64,000 nt of DNA from contig JARZZO010000011.1 in the NCBI GenBank assembly GCA_030544215.1, forward strand, positions 46,869,587-46,933,586. Direction: 5' to 3'. Made by a program: the position numbers and the translations under genes. This document shows positions 21,122 through 32,502 of this stretch, in pieces (the stretch's first letter is position 1; every line of letters starts with the position of its first letter). The notes beneath the pieces were generated by a model. That model made no database searches. It was not told where the DNA came from and saw nothing but the letters and a program-made list of their open reading frames with translations. This stretch comes from Zantedeschia hybrid cultivar. Lineage: Eukaryota > Streptophyta > Magnoliopsida > Alismatales > Araceae.

Positions 21122-22162
21122 CTACTGACCACCCGGCTCCTGACCTGCCTTATTCTTCTGGGGGCAATTTCTCAGAAAATGCCCCTTCTTACCACAGCCA
21201 AAACAGCCACTAGTGACCAATGGACACGCCCGACTGCCATGATGACCACCACAATGGGAACAATGACCTGCCGCATCCCGTCTCGCTCCCTGCTGCCTGC
21301 TAGCCATAGACTGCATATGATGAATCGGACCGTCTCTGCCCTCACCACAAGGCATCTCTTGGGACTTGAACTCAAGGGAACTCGGACCGCCTGACGAAAA
21401 GATCGTTGATCTGCTCCTGCCTTGCTGCTTCCCTCGTGCCGAATGCTCCAATTCTCTCGCCATCTGCTGGAATTTAGTCTCCACCGCTGCCGCGCATCGT
21501 GCTGCTGACGCCAGATCTCTACAATGCTGAGATGCCACCATTGACCTCAGATCATACCGAAGTCCGCCCACAAATCTCTCTGTTCTAAATTCCTCGTGCT
21601 CAGATATATGTGGTACGAATCTTCCAAGAGCCACAAACTTCGCTTGGTATTCTAAAACCGACATATCATTCTGTACCAATTCCATAAACTCCATTTCCTT
21701 CGTCTTCCGAACGTGCCTCGGAAAGTACTGTCCACTAAACTCTTTCACAAATATCTCCCAAGGAATCTCTCTCAAGGACCTGTCTGCAAACATCATGCCT
21801 CTAGTAGCGACCCACCACTCATATGCATTGTCCTTCAATAAGTAAGTTGCCAACAAGGTCTTGTCATTCTCAGCACATTCAAGAGCATCAAATGCCTTCT
21901 CCATTTCCTTAATCCACTGAGCTGCCGTATCTGGAACAGGTTGACCCGTGAAAGAAGGGGGCTTTAACTTCAAGAACCGCTCCATCACCATGGATTGGCC
22001 ACCTCGGGAATTGGACCCCTCACATCCAACTCCTTGCTGGTATCTAGACGTTGCCCCAATCATAGCTTCCATGAAACAATCCACATTATGTCCTTCTGCT
22101 CTCGAACCACCACCATCTGCTCTCGAACCACAAGCCAACGGAACTCCCCTCTTCGGCGCCAT
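21122..22162 (-). CDS. Gag polyprotein of the nested TR-GAG element (346 residues, intact)
   Basis: Retrotransposon Gag, the capsid/nucleocapsid precursor that packages element RNA. I chose the ATG of MAPKRGVPL at 22162; ten more in-frame codons lie upstream to 22192. The Retrotrans_gag domain spans about residues 70-220, with FLKLKPPSFTGQPVPDTAAQ, WIKEMEKAFDALECAENDK, YLLKDNAYEWW, then SGQYFPRHVRKTKEMEFMEL and VLEYQAKFVALGRFVPHISE. The C-terminus holds a degenerate first zinc knuckle (CSHCGGHHGSRAC) and a canonical second one (CFGCGKKGHFLRNC, CX2CX4HX4C). The frame stops 14 residues after the knuckle, followed only by about 360 bp of non-coding DNA and the polypurine tract, so there is no pol. 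The domain wording is that of Del/Tekay chromovirus Gag. It is the only undamaged gag in the window and could in principle be translated. Confidence 0.85.
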   Translation of the reverse strand: MAPKRGVPLACGSRADGGGSRAEGHNVDCFMEAMIGATSRYQQGVGCEGSNSRGGQSMVMERFLKLKPPSFTGQPVPDTAAQWIKEMEKAFDALECAENDKTLLATYLLKDNAYEWWVATRGMMFADRSLREIPWEIFVKEFSGQYFPRHVRKTKEMEFMELVQNDMSVLEYQAKFVALGRFVPHISEHEEFRTERFVGGLRYDLRSMVASQHCRDLASAARCAAAVETKFQQMARELEHSARGKQQGRSRSTIFSSGGPSSLEFKSQEMPCGEGRDGPIHHMQSMASRQQGARRDAAGHCSHCGGHHGSRACPLVTSGCFGCGKKGHFLRNCPQKNKAGQEPGGQ

Positions 22163-22302
22163 CACTAACCCACAACACGCAAATCGAACCAAAACACGTT
22201 AAAACCTACCAATCTACACCAGCAGCCATCGCCTGTACATACTCGTACTTATTGTTGGACTATAATATCTAACCTAGTTTACCGCATACTCGACCAGACC
22301 GA

Positions 22303-22314
22303 GCTCTGATACCA
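22303..22314 (-). promoter_or_regulatory. Primer-binding site (initiator tRNA-Met), nested element
   Basis: TGGTATCAGAGC on the minus strand, two bases inside the 5' LTR. This is the usual plant tRNA-Met primer site. Confidence 0.9.
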
Positions 22315-22316
22315 TC

Positions 22317-25021
22317 TGTAACGACCCGCCATCCTATGACCGAAGACCCGGTCACTAAATGGATGTCGGCCCATTAACTGCGGGTTCACACCCGGATCTC
22401 ACACAACACATCTGGAGGAGTAAGTGCTAAACAAGGCTAAATATAACAATCACACGGACTACAAAGGTAAGCAAGTGCGCAGGAAGGAAAATAACAATGT
22501 CCGTATACAGTCCAACAATAATTACATGTCCAACAAATTAAATAAGTACAGGCAGAAAGAAAGTACAACAACATCGGGGCATACCCCGGAACAGAGACAG
22601 CTGCTGGTCCGCACACCAAGAAGGCACCACACGCCTCCACACGCCGCGAAGTCCACACCTGAAACCGCAGGGAGTGAGCCACACCAGAATTGGGCTCAGT
22701 AGGGATCATCCGATCCCCTGCCTCCCACTCACACACCCACAAGTGCAACAACAGGGATATATGGCAATTAAGCAAAGCAGTAAACATAGCACCAAAATCT
22801 GATATGAAACGTACGATAAGCAGTGTAGCAAGAACCATTCTAAGCAACCCGAAGAACCCAACACAGAGTCACGTCTCATAGCCAAAGTCCACGAAGCGAC
22901 TGAACCACACTGTCGACTGAAGTCAAACGTCGCCTCCCAACACTACCACCACTGCTCACGCCTGTCCACCCCTACAGTGTTCCGGGGCACTGTAGGGTGA
23001 GGCAGTGAGTCAAACTAGGACTAGCTGGAACCAGTGTACCGCCACTGTCAGCTACGTGTGCACACAAGCAGTCTAGACTACTGTCCTACCGTCCGGATTG
23101 CCTCCACGCTAGGCCTCAGCGCTTCAGGAGGGCCCTGGGGACCGGCGAACCCCCGTCAAGCCGAAGCTACAGGAACTACCCACAACCCTAACCTCCCGGG
23201 CTGCGTCAGGCCAAAGGGCTAAGGGTACCACTCGTAACCTTGATCAAAGGTCACATCAGGCCCAGTGGCTACAGGGGTAAAACAACTCCACAACCAGCTC
23301 CACAGCAAGAAACGCGTCGGAAGCTGGCTCGACAAACAGGGAAATCCGACCCGCTGAGACCAAACAGCAACCCCTCGGATAGCACACCGGCTACTCCGGC
23401 CCGACGGGCTCAAGGTGGTCCTGTTTCCCTCAGCCAAAGGTAAACCACAACATGTACCCCTCCTCCCACCGGTACGGCACAATGCCTCACAGACACCATG
23501 GCCCTTTCCCCACCGGCCCATGGTGACAAACGTAAACCACAGTCATTCCGATCCACAGTTGTATAAGCACACACACACACATAACATGAAGTAATTCCAC
23601 TCACACATAAGTCCTCAGTCTCAGTGTACAACGTAAACCATGCATTTGAACCGCTCAACAGTGAAACACATGTTAAAACCAGCACTTAGACAGTTCTGTC
23701 TTGAATCGCGTCGACCGAGGTCGACGCCATTCAAGCCCCTCAGACAGGTTTATTTAATAGCCAGATTAGTCCTTGAAACGCGTCGTCATAGGGAGTCGCC
23801 CTTTAAAACGCGTCCACGTCCACAGACGCCATTCACATCGAAATCCCAGATTTACATACCCTCACTCGGGGTGATTTCCTGCCTAAATGGCGTCATGATG
23901 GCCCGACGTCCTTTCGAATAGGCGTCGTCCATCCATGACGTCATTTAGCGCCAGAACCCCTATTTCGTGAAACCTCGAACAGGGAGGTTTCTGCCCTAAA
24001 AGACGTCGTACTACCCTGACGTCCTTCTAAAAGGCGTCGACCAGGCACGACGCCGTTTAGCGCTAGAAACCTGGTCCCCTGGTTCGAACCGAGGGTTTCT
24101 CCCATAACCCCAAACACCCCAAAAAGCCCCAACACAAGAAGGGGAGGAAGAGGAATTCAACCACCACAAGCATGCTACGAATCCACGATCACAAGCACCG
24201 CCATTCCCACAAGGAAACCCCCCTAAACATGCTCAATCTAGCCCAAACACGTCATGTCCCGCCAAAGAAAACACGAGCAACACATGCAAGGTTCGTCCCC
24301 CTACCGGTTATTGAACTCCTCCAAGCTCCTCGCCGCCGACCCGCCGCACCGCAGACCGCCGCCGGTACCCTCGAGGACGCCGCCACTCCGCCGGGACGTC
24401 GGCCGCCGTCCGGAGAATGGAACGCCGCGAAGGAGGTGGTGGAGGTAGAGGTGAGAGGTAAGGAGTCTATGGAGTGATGGAAGAGGAAGAAGAGGAAGGG
24501 AAGGGAGGAAGGAGGGCGGAGGGAGCGGAGAGGGCGAAGAGAGAGAGTGTGAAGACGAAAATGAGGGAAAGAAGGGGAGGCTCGCGGGGTCAATCTGAAT
24601 CTAGTTAAAACGCGTCGATCGAGGTAGACGCCAATCAGTCTGACAGGACAGCCGTACTGACAGCGCTCTGAAACGCGTCGCTAACCGCGGACGCCGTTCA
24701 GACGACAGGACAGGCCATACTGACGACGCTCTGGCGCCGTACCCTGACATCGCAAATGTCGCAGTCTGAATCGCGTCGACCGAACTGGACGCCGTTCAGA
24801 CAAAAGTGACAGGGGCCGTACTCTCGCGGCCCGAAACCCGCCCACGTGGCGCAACAGCAAGCAGACCTAAATGGCGTCCATACACCCTGACACCTTTTGA
24901 AAGGCGTCGAGCAGTGCAGACGTCAATCAGTCTGAATTCTCAAGACCCCCTCCAGGGTCCAAACCAGGGGATCCGGCCCGAACCCGACCCGAAAACTGAA
25001 CCCGAGACCTCAGTCCTTACA
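22317..25021 (-). repeat. 5' LTR of the nested TR-GAG element
   Basis: 2,705 bp, equal in length to 18041-20745. Its element-sense 3' end (22317) is followed after two bases by the primer site. Hairpin clusters are at about 23701-24060 and 24605-24930. Confidence 0.9.
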
Positions 25022-25026
25022 ACCTG
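25022..25026. repeat. Target-site duplication, right copy (ACCTG)
   Basis: Identical to 18036-18040. LTR A sequence resumes straight after it. Confidence 0.9.
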
Positions 25027-26747
25027 TAACCCTAACCTCCCGGGTCACATCAGGCCAATGGGCGAAGGGTACCACTCATAACCTCGATATCTCAGGTTAC
25101 ATCAAGCCCAGTGGCGAAAGGGTAAACTCCAGCAACACCATACCCGGCTCCACAGTAAGAAACACGCCGGAAATTGCCACGACAAACTAGGAAAGCACCG
25201 ACCCGCTGAGACCAAACAGTAACCTCTCGGATAGCACGCTAGCTACTCCGGTCCGACTGGCTCTAGGTGGTTCTACTTCCCCCAGCCATTGGTGAAACAC
25301 TAACATGTACCCCTCCCACACTGGTACGGCAACAATGCCACCTAGACACCGTGTCCCTCCCACACCGACACAAGGTGTCAAACGCAAACCACAATCACAT
25401 AAAAACACATGTACACACAATGTGATTCCGATTATACATAAATCTTCGACCTCGATGTACGATTTCAAGCATGTATTTAATGAAGTTCTGTCTTGAATCG
25501 CGTCGTCCAAGGCCGATGTCATTCAAGATCCCTAAACTGGTTCATGTGAAAACTGGTCTCGGAAGTTGGCCTAAAACACGTCGTGCATGGCAATCATTTT
25601 TTTAAACGGCGTCGCTGCCCCTAGTCGCCTAATCATGACAAAAATAGATTCAGACCTCCAGGCGGTCTGAACTAAAAAGCGTCGTCCTGGGAAGCTGCCG
25701 TTTGAAAGGCGTCGCTGTCCCCGGACGCCATTCAAAACAGAACTCTATTCTCTTACAAAAACCGCTTCAGGGACAATTTTGGCCTAAATGGCGTCGTCCT
25801 AGCCCGTCACCATTTTAAATGGCATCACCCTTGCCCGACGCCATTTATAGCCCGAAATCTAGTTTCATGAAACTTTGCCCGAACATCAAAACAGGGTTTC
25901 CTCTACCCCAAAATCACCCCAAAAAATAGGAAATGAAGGGGAGAATCCAATTTACCACATGACACACTAGTTCCCATTTCATAAAAATGACCATTTTCAT
26001 TAAAAAGCCCCTTAAACATGCTCATTCTACCCAAATTTCCATACACGTCGCATGCTTCAAAGCGGGAAAAACGGATGACACAACCAAATTACATGCAAGG
26101 ATCGTCCCCCTACTGGTCACTTGAACTCCTCCTAGCTCCGTGCCGCCGAACCGCCGCACCGCAAACCGGCGCCGGTACGGCCGTGGACGCCATCACTCCG
26201 CCGGGACATCGGCCGCCGTCCGGAGACTGAAGTGCCGCAGAGGAGGTGGTGGTGGTAGTGGTGAGAGGTAGAGAGGTGGTGGAGTGGTCGAAGAGGAAGA
26301 AGGGGGGAGGGGAAAGGAAAGAGGGAAAAAGAGAGGGTTGGAGAGAGGGAGGAGAGAGAGAGAGAAGGAGAGAATGAGAGAAAGGAGGGGAGGCTCGCGG
26401 GGTCCAACTGAAACTAGTTAAAAAGCGTCGTGCTAGACAGACGCCTATTAGCTGACATGACGAGGCCGTACTCTGACAGAAACTCTGAAACGCGTCGTCT
26501 ATACAAGACGCCGTTCAGACTGTAATACCGGGGCCGTACTCTCGCGGCTCAAAGCCAGCCCACGTGGCGCCCATGTGGCACAACAGCAACCCAGCTAAAT
26601 GGCGTTCGCACAGCAAGACGCCATTCTGAAGGCGTCGTGCACCCCAGACGTCGTTTAGAAGGCACACTCCAGACCCATCAGGGCCCAAACCAGGGGGTCC
26701 GGCCTGAAACCGACCCGATAGCTGAACCCGAATCCTCAATCCTTACA
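25027..26747 (-). repeat. LTR A of the array, right part
   Basis: Continues LTR A after the nested insertion and ends CCTTACA before the internal region. Hairpin units are at about 25493-25853 and 26418-26665. Confidence 0.85.
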
Positions 26748-26782
26748 TACTCCCCCCTTAAAAAAATTTCGTCCTCGAAATT
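26748..26782 (-). promoter_or_regulatory. Polypurine tract and hairpin, first internal region
   Basis: Minus-strand AAGGGGGGAGTA abuts the LTR. The hairpin AATTTCG/CGAAATT with TCCT centre is at 26765-26782. Confidence 0.75.
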
Positions 26783-27136
26783 GTAACCGCTCAAACGATA
26801 ACCACTGTCAACAATTCCACGCCGGTAACATGGATTACATCAATCACCCTCACTGATCACACTCTTACACGGGGCTCTGTATAACCGGTCGATCTCATCA
26901 ATCACTAAGTTAACTATGTTCTACGATTCTGCCAAAATTGATAGACTGATATAACCATTCATTAGCCTTACGAGGTACATATTACAAAATTGATTCTCCA
27001 CCATGTCCAAAATACATAAAAAGTGCTACAAGAGTTCACAACTACTACCTAAAAGACAAGATAAAAGTGTTCATCTAGCCCAGCATCTCGGACCTCTTCT
27101 AAGAGAACACACAACACCAATCTAGGTCCTGGGCTT

Positions 27137-28180
27137 CTACTGACCACTCGGCTCCTGACCTGTCTTATTCTTCTGGGGACAATTCCTCACAAGAAGTCCC
27201 TTTCTGCCACAGCCAAAACAGCTACCAGTGACCAATTGACATATCCGATTGCCATGTTGCCTACCACAACGGGGACAATGATCCGCCGCATCCTGTCTTG
27301 CTTCCTGCTGTCTGCCAGCCACAGTCTGCATCTACCGAACCGAACCATCTTCATCCTCGTCATAAAGCATCCCTTGGAACCCGAACCCAAAGGAACTCAA
27401 ACCGTCTGTCGAAAGGACCGCTGATTTGTTCTTGCCTTGTTGCTTCCCTCGTGCTGACCACTCCAACTCTTTCGCCATTTGTTGAAACTGAGTCTCCACT
27501 GCTGCTGTTCACCGAACTGCTGATGCAAGATCACTACAACAATGAGATGCTACCATTCCCCTCAGATCGTACCGGAGTCCATCCACAAATCTCTCCGTTC
27601 GACATTCCTCATGCTCAGATATGTGTGGAACGAACCTTCCGAGTGCCACAAACTTCATCTGATATTCCAGAACTGACATATCATTCTATACCAATTCCAT
27701 AAACTCCCTTTCCTTGGCCTTCCGAACGTGTCTTGGAAAGTACTGTCCACTAAACTCTTTCACGAATACCTCCCAGGGAATCTCTCTCAAGGACCTATCC
27801 GAAAACATCATTCTCTTGATGGTAACCCACCAATCATAGGCATCGTCTTTCAACAAGTAGGTTGCCAACAAAGTCTTGTCATTCTCAGTACACTCAAGAA
27901 TATTGAATGCCTTCTCCACCTCCCTAATCCAATGAGCTACTTAGTCTGGGACAAGTTGACCCGTGAAAGAAGGAGTCTTCAACTTCAAGAATCGCTCCAT
28001 CACCGTGGACTGACCACCTCGGGAGTTGGATCCCTCACCACCATCTCCCGGTTGGTATCTAGACATTTCCCCAATCATAGCTTCCATGAAACGATCCACA
28101 TTATGCCCCTCTGCCTCCAAACTACCATTGTCAGTTCCCGTACTACGAACCAACAGAACTCTCCTCTTCGGTGCCATCAC
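27137..28180 (-). pseudogene. Gag, broken, first internal region of the array
   Basis: The first part, 28180-27941 (MMAPKRRVLL to QLVPD), ends at a TAA stop (27941-27943). The reading continues as WIREVEKAFNI, YLLKDDAYDWW, SGQYFPRHVRKAKEREFMEL and meets a second stop at 27686-27688, where the sister copy keeps CAG. The zinc-knuckle end is at 27331-27137. In the last knuckle the histidine is replaced (CFGCGRKGLLVRNC), so a zinc ligand is lost; the sister copy has the same change. No pol follows. This cannot make a full Gag without readthrough. Confidence 0.8.
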
Positions 28181-28317
28181 TACTCCATAAACACAAAAAT
28201 CAAAACAAGCACATCAAAACCTATTAATCTATGCTAGCAGCCATCGCTCGTACAGACTCGTACTTATTGTTAGACTATGATATCTAACCTAGTTTATTAC
28301 ATACTCGACCAGACTGA

Positions 28318-28329
28318 GCTCTGATACCA
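28318..28329 (-). promoter_or_regulatory. Primer-binding site (tRNA-Met), first internal region
   Basis: TGGTATCAGAGC on the minus strand, two bases from LTR B. Confidence 0.85.
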
Positions 28330-28331
28330 TC

Positions 28332-30925
28332 TGTAACGACCCGCCACCCTATAATCGGAAACCCGGTTACTAAATGGGTATCGGATCATTATCTACAGGT
28401 TCACACCCGGATCTCATACGACACGTTTAGAGAAGTAAGCGTTAAACAAAGCTAAATATAACAATCTCACCGACTTTAAGGAAAGTACAAGTGCGCAGGA
28501 AGGAAATTAATAATGTCCGTACACAGTCCAACAATAATTACATGGTCCAAAGAATTAAATAAGTACAGGCAGAAGCAAAATAAAACAACATCGAGGGATA
28601 CCTCGAAACTGAGATAGCCGCTGGCCCGCACACCAAGGAGAACACCACACGCCACCACTCGCCAGGAAGTCCACACCTGAAACCGTAGGGAGTGAGCCAC
28701 ACCAGAATATGACTCGGTAGGGATCATCCGATCCCCGCCTCCCACACACACACATAAGTGCAGTAATACAGAAAAGAAGGCAATTTGATTAAAGCAGTAA
28801 ACACAGTTCCTAAATACCGATATGAGACATATGTATCTGTAATTCAATAGGCACAGTTCTAAGCAATTCAAGTAACCCAACTCAACACCACAATTTATAA
28901 TCAAAGATCTGGCTAAACACTCAAACCACACTGTCGACCGCATACAAACGACGCCTTAGAACACCACTAACACCCACGCCGGTCTACCCCTACGATGTTT
29001 CGGGCACCGTATGGTGAGGTAGTGAGTCAAACTAGGACTAACTTGGACTAGTGAACCACCACCACCCAGTTACGTGTGCACACAAGCAGTCTAGACCATT
29101 GTCCTATCGACCAGACTTCCCTCAACGCCAGACCTCGGCGCTTCAAGAGGGCCCTGGGGACCGGCGAAACCCCCTCAAGCCGAAGCTATATGGACTACCC
29201 GTAACCCTAACCTCCCGGGTCACATCAGGCCAAAGGGAGAAGGGTACCACTCGTAACCTCGATATCTCAGGTTACATCAAGCCCAGTGGCGAAAGGGTAA
29301 ACTCCAGCAACACCACACCCGGCTCCACAGTAAGAAACACGCCGGAAATTGCCACGACAAACTAGGAAAGCACCGACCCGCTGAGACCGAACAGTAACCC
29401 CTCGGATAGCGCGCTGGCTACTCCGGCCCGACTGGCTCTAGGTGGTTCTACTTCCCCCAGCCATAGGTGAAACACTAACATGTACCCCTCCCACACTGGT
29501 ACGACAACAATGCCACCTAGACACCGTGTCCCTCCCACACCGACACAAGGTGTCAAACATAAACTACAATCGCATAAAAACACATGTACACACAATGTGA
29601 TTCCGATTATACATAAATCTTCGGCCTCGATGTACGATTTCAAGCATGCATTTAATGAAGTTCTGTCTTGAATCGCGTCGCCCAAGGCCGACGTCATTCA
29701 AGACCCCTAAACTGGTTCATGTGAAAACTGGTCTCGGAAGTTGGCCTAAAACACGTCGTGCATGGCAATTATTTTTTTAAAGGGCGTCGCTGTCCCTAGT
29801 CGCCTAATTATGACAGAAACAAATTCAGACCTCCGAGCGGTCTGAACTAAAACGCGTCGTCCTGGGAAGCCGTCGTTGAAAGGCATCGCTGTCCCCGGAT
29901 GCCATTCAAAACATAACTCTATTCTCTCACAGAAACCGCTTCCGAGACAATTCTGGCCTAAATGGCGTCGTCCTAGCCCGTCACTATTTTAAATGGCGTC
30001 GCCCTAGCCCTAGCCCGACGCCATTTAGAGCCCAAAATCTGGTTTCATGAAACTTCGCCCGAACCTCAAAACATGGTTTCCTCTACCCCAAAATCACCCC
30101 AAAAATACTCAAAAATAGGAAATGAAGGGGATAATCCAATTTACCACATGAAACACACTAATTCCCATTTCGTAAAAAGGATCATTTTCATTAAAAAGTC
30201 CCTTAACATGCTTATTCTACTCAAATCTCCATACACATATCATGCTTCAAAGCGGGAAACACGGATGACACAATCAAATTACATGCAAGGATTGTCCCCC
30301 TACCAGTCACATAAACTCCTCCTACCTCCGTCCCGCCGAACAGCTACGCTGCAAACCGCCGCCCGTACCAGCGTGGACGTCGTCACTCCGCCGGGACGTC
30401 GGCCGCCGTCCGGAGAATGAAGTGCCGTGGAGGAGGTGGTGGTGGTAGTGGTGAGAGGTAGAGAGGTGGTGGAGTGGTAGAAGAGGAAGAAGGGGGAGGG
30501 GAAAGGAAAGAGGGAAACGGAGAGGGTTGGAGAGAGGGAGGAGAGAGACTGAGAAGAAGAGAATGAGAGAAAGGAGGGGAGGCTCGCGGGGTCAAACTGA
30601 AACTAGTTAAAACGCGTCGTGCTAGATAGACGCCTATCAGCTGACATGACGGGGCCGTACTCTAACAGAAACTCTGAAACGCGTAGTCTATACAAGACGC
30701 CGTTCAAACGATAAGACCGGGGCCGTACTCTCGCGGCCCAAAGCCAGCCCACGTGGCACAACAACGACCCAGCTAAATGGCGTCCACACAGCAAAACGCC
30801 ATTCTAAAGGCGTCGTGCACCCCAGACGTCGTTTATAAGGCACACCCCAGACCCATCAGGGCCCAAACCAGGGGGTCCGGCCTGAAACCGACCCGATAGC
30901 TGAACCCGAATCCTCAATCATTACA
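28332..30925 (-). repeat. LTR B of the array
   Basis: 2,594 bp, TGTAACGACC to CATTACA in plus orientation. Shared by both internal regions. Hairpin units are at about 29668-30032 and 30607-30841. Frames at 28476-30595 are LTR shadows that recur in LTR C. Confidence 0.88.
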
Positions 30926-30960
30926 TACTCCCCCCTTAAAAGAATTTCGTCCTCAAAATT
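30926..30960 (-). promoter_or_regulatory. Polypurine tract and hairpin, second internal region
   Basis: Minus-strand AAGGGGGGAGTA abuts LTR B. The hairpin at 30943-30960 has one broken pair (CGAAATT became CAAAATT). Confidence 0.7.
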
Positions 30961-31309
30961 GTAACCGCTCAAACGATAACCACTGTCAACAATTCCACGC
31001 CGGTAACACGGATTACATCAATCACCCTCACTGATCACACTCTAACACGGGGCTCTGTAAAATCGGTCGATCTCATCCTAAGTTAACTATGTTCTACGAT
31101 TCTGCCAAAACTGATAGACTGATATAACCATTCATTAGCCTTACGAGGCACATATTACAAAATTGATTCTCCACCATGTCCAAAATACATAAAAAGTGCT
31201 ACAAGAGTTCACAACTACTACCTAAAAGACAAGATAAAAGTGTTCATCTAGCCCAGCATCTCGGACCTCTTCTAAGAGAACACACAACACCAATCTAGGT
31301 CCTGGGCTT

Positions 31310-32351
31310 CTACTGACCACTCAGCTCTTGACCTGTCTTATTCTTCTGGGGACAGTTCCTCACAAGAAGTCCTTTTCTGCCACAGCCAAAATAGCTACCA
31401 GTGACCAATGGACATCCAATTGCCATGTTGCCTACCACAACGGGGACAATGATCCGCCGCATCCTGTCTCGCTTCCTACTGTCTGCTAGCCACAGTCTGC
31501 ATCTGCCGAACCGAACCGTCTTCATCCTCGTCATAAAGCATCCCTTGGAACCCGAACCCAAAGGAACTCAAACCGTCTGTCGAATGGACCGCTGATTTGT
31601 TCTTGCCTTGTTGCTTCCCTCGTGCTGACCGCTCCAACTCTTTCGCCATTTGTTGGAACTGAGTCTCCACTACTGCTGCGCACCGAACTGCTGATGCAAG
31701 ATCACTACAACAATGAGATGCTACCATTCCCCTCAGATCGTACCGGAGTCCATCCACAAATCTCTCCGTTCGACGTTCCTCATGCTCAGATATGTGTGGA
31801 ACGGACCTTCCGAGAGCCACAAACTTCATCTGATATTCCAGAACTGACATATCATTCTGTACCAATTCCATAAATTCCCTTTCCTTGGCCTTCCGAATGT
31901 GTCTTGGAAAGTACTGTCCACTAAACTCTTTCACGAATACCTCCCAAGGAATCTCTCTCAAGGACCTATCCGAAAACATCATTTTCTTGATGGTAACCCA
32001 CCAATCATAGGCATCGTCTTTCAACAAGTAGGTTGCCAACAAAGTCTTGTCATTCTCAGCACACTCAAGAATATTGAATGCCTTCTCCACCTCCCTAATC
32101 CAAGGAGCTGCCTAGTCTGGGACAGGTTGACCCGTGAAAGAAGGGGTCTTCAACTTCAAGAACCGCTCCATCACTATGGACTGACCACCTCGGGAATTGG
32201 ATCCCTCACCACCATCTCTCGGTTGGTATCTAGACATTGTCCCAATCATAGCATCCATGAAACGATCCACATTATGCCCCTGTGCCCCCGAACTACCATT
32301 GTCAGTTCCCGTACTACGAACCAACAGAACTCTCCTCTTCGGTGCCATCAC
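31310..32351 (-). pseudogene. Gag, broken, second internal region of the array
   Basis: The first part, 32351-32112, ends at a TAG stop (32112-32114) at the same codon as the stop in the first internal copy. A 204-residue frame (32090-31476) then carries the central Gag domain with EKAFNILECAENDKTLLATY and SVLEYQMKFVALGRSVPHIS. The zinc-knuckle end reads in another frame (31561-31310), so there is also a frameshift. The final knuckle is CFGCGRKGLLVRNC with the histidine lost. Compared with the first internal copy the central domain is longer and unbroken. Confidence 0.8.
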
Positions 32352-32488
32352 TACTCCATAAACACAAAAATCGAAACAAGCACATCAAAACCTATTAATC
32401 TATGCTAGCAGCTATCGCCCGTACATACTCGTACTTATTGTTAGAGTATGATATCTAACCTAGTTTATCACATACTCGACCAGACTGA

Positions 32489-32500
32489 GCTCTGATACCA
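32489..32500 (-). promoter_or_regulatory. Primer-binding site (tRNA-Met), second internal region
   Basis: TGGTATCAGAGC on the minus strand, two bases from LTR C. Confidence 0.85.
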
Positions 32501-32502
32501 TC

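Larger units (their letters stand above)
18041..25021 (-). mobile_element. Complete TR-GAG element nested in LTR A
   Basis: Two LTRs of exactly 2,705 bp each (18041-20745 and 22317-25021) enclose a 1,571-bp internal region. The flanks ACCTG at 18036-18040 and 25022-25026 are a perfect 5-bp target duplication. Removing the element rejoins LTR A into the same wording as LTR B near 29198-29215. The LTRs begin TGTAACGACC and end CCTTACA in plus orientation. They differ from each other at a few dozen sites by eye (about 1-2%), mostly transitions, so the insertion is recent compared with the host array. Only gag is encoded. Confidence 0.92.

Noticed and set aside
27298..28237. Plus-strand frames of 134 and 169 residues opposite gag, also at 31622-32408
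   Set aside because: Antisense shadows of the Gag coding sequence.
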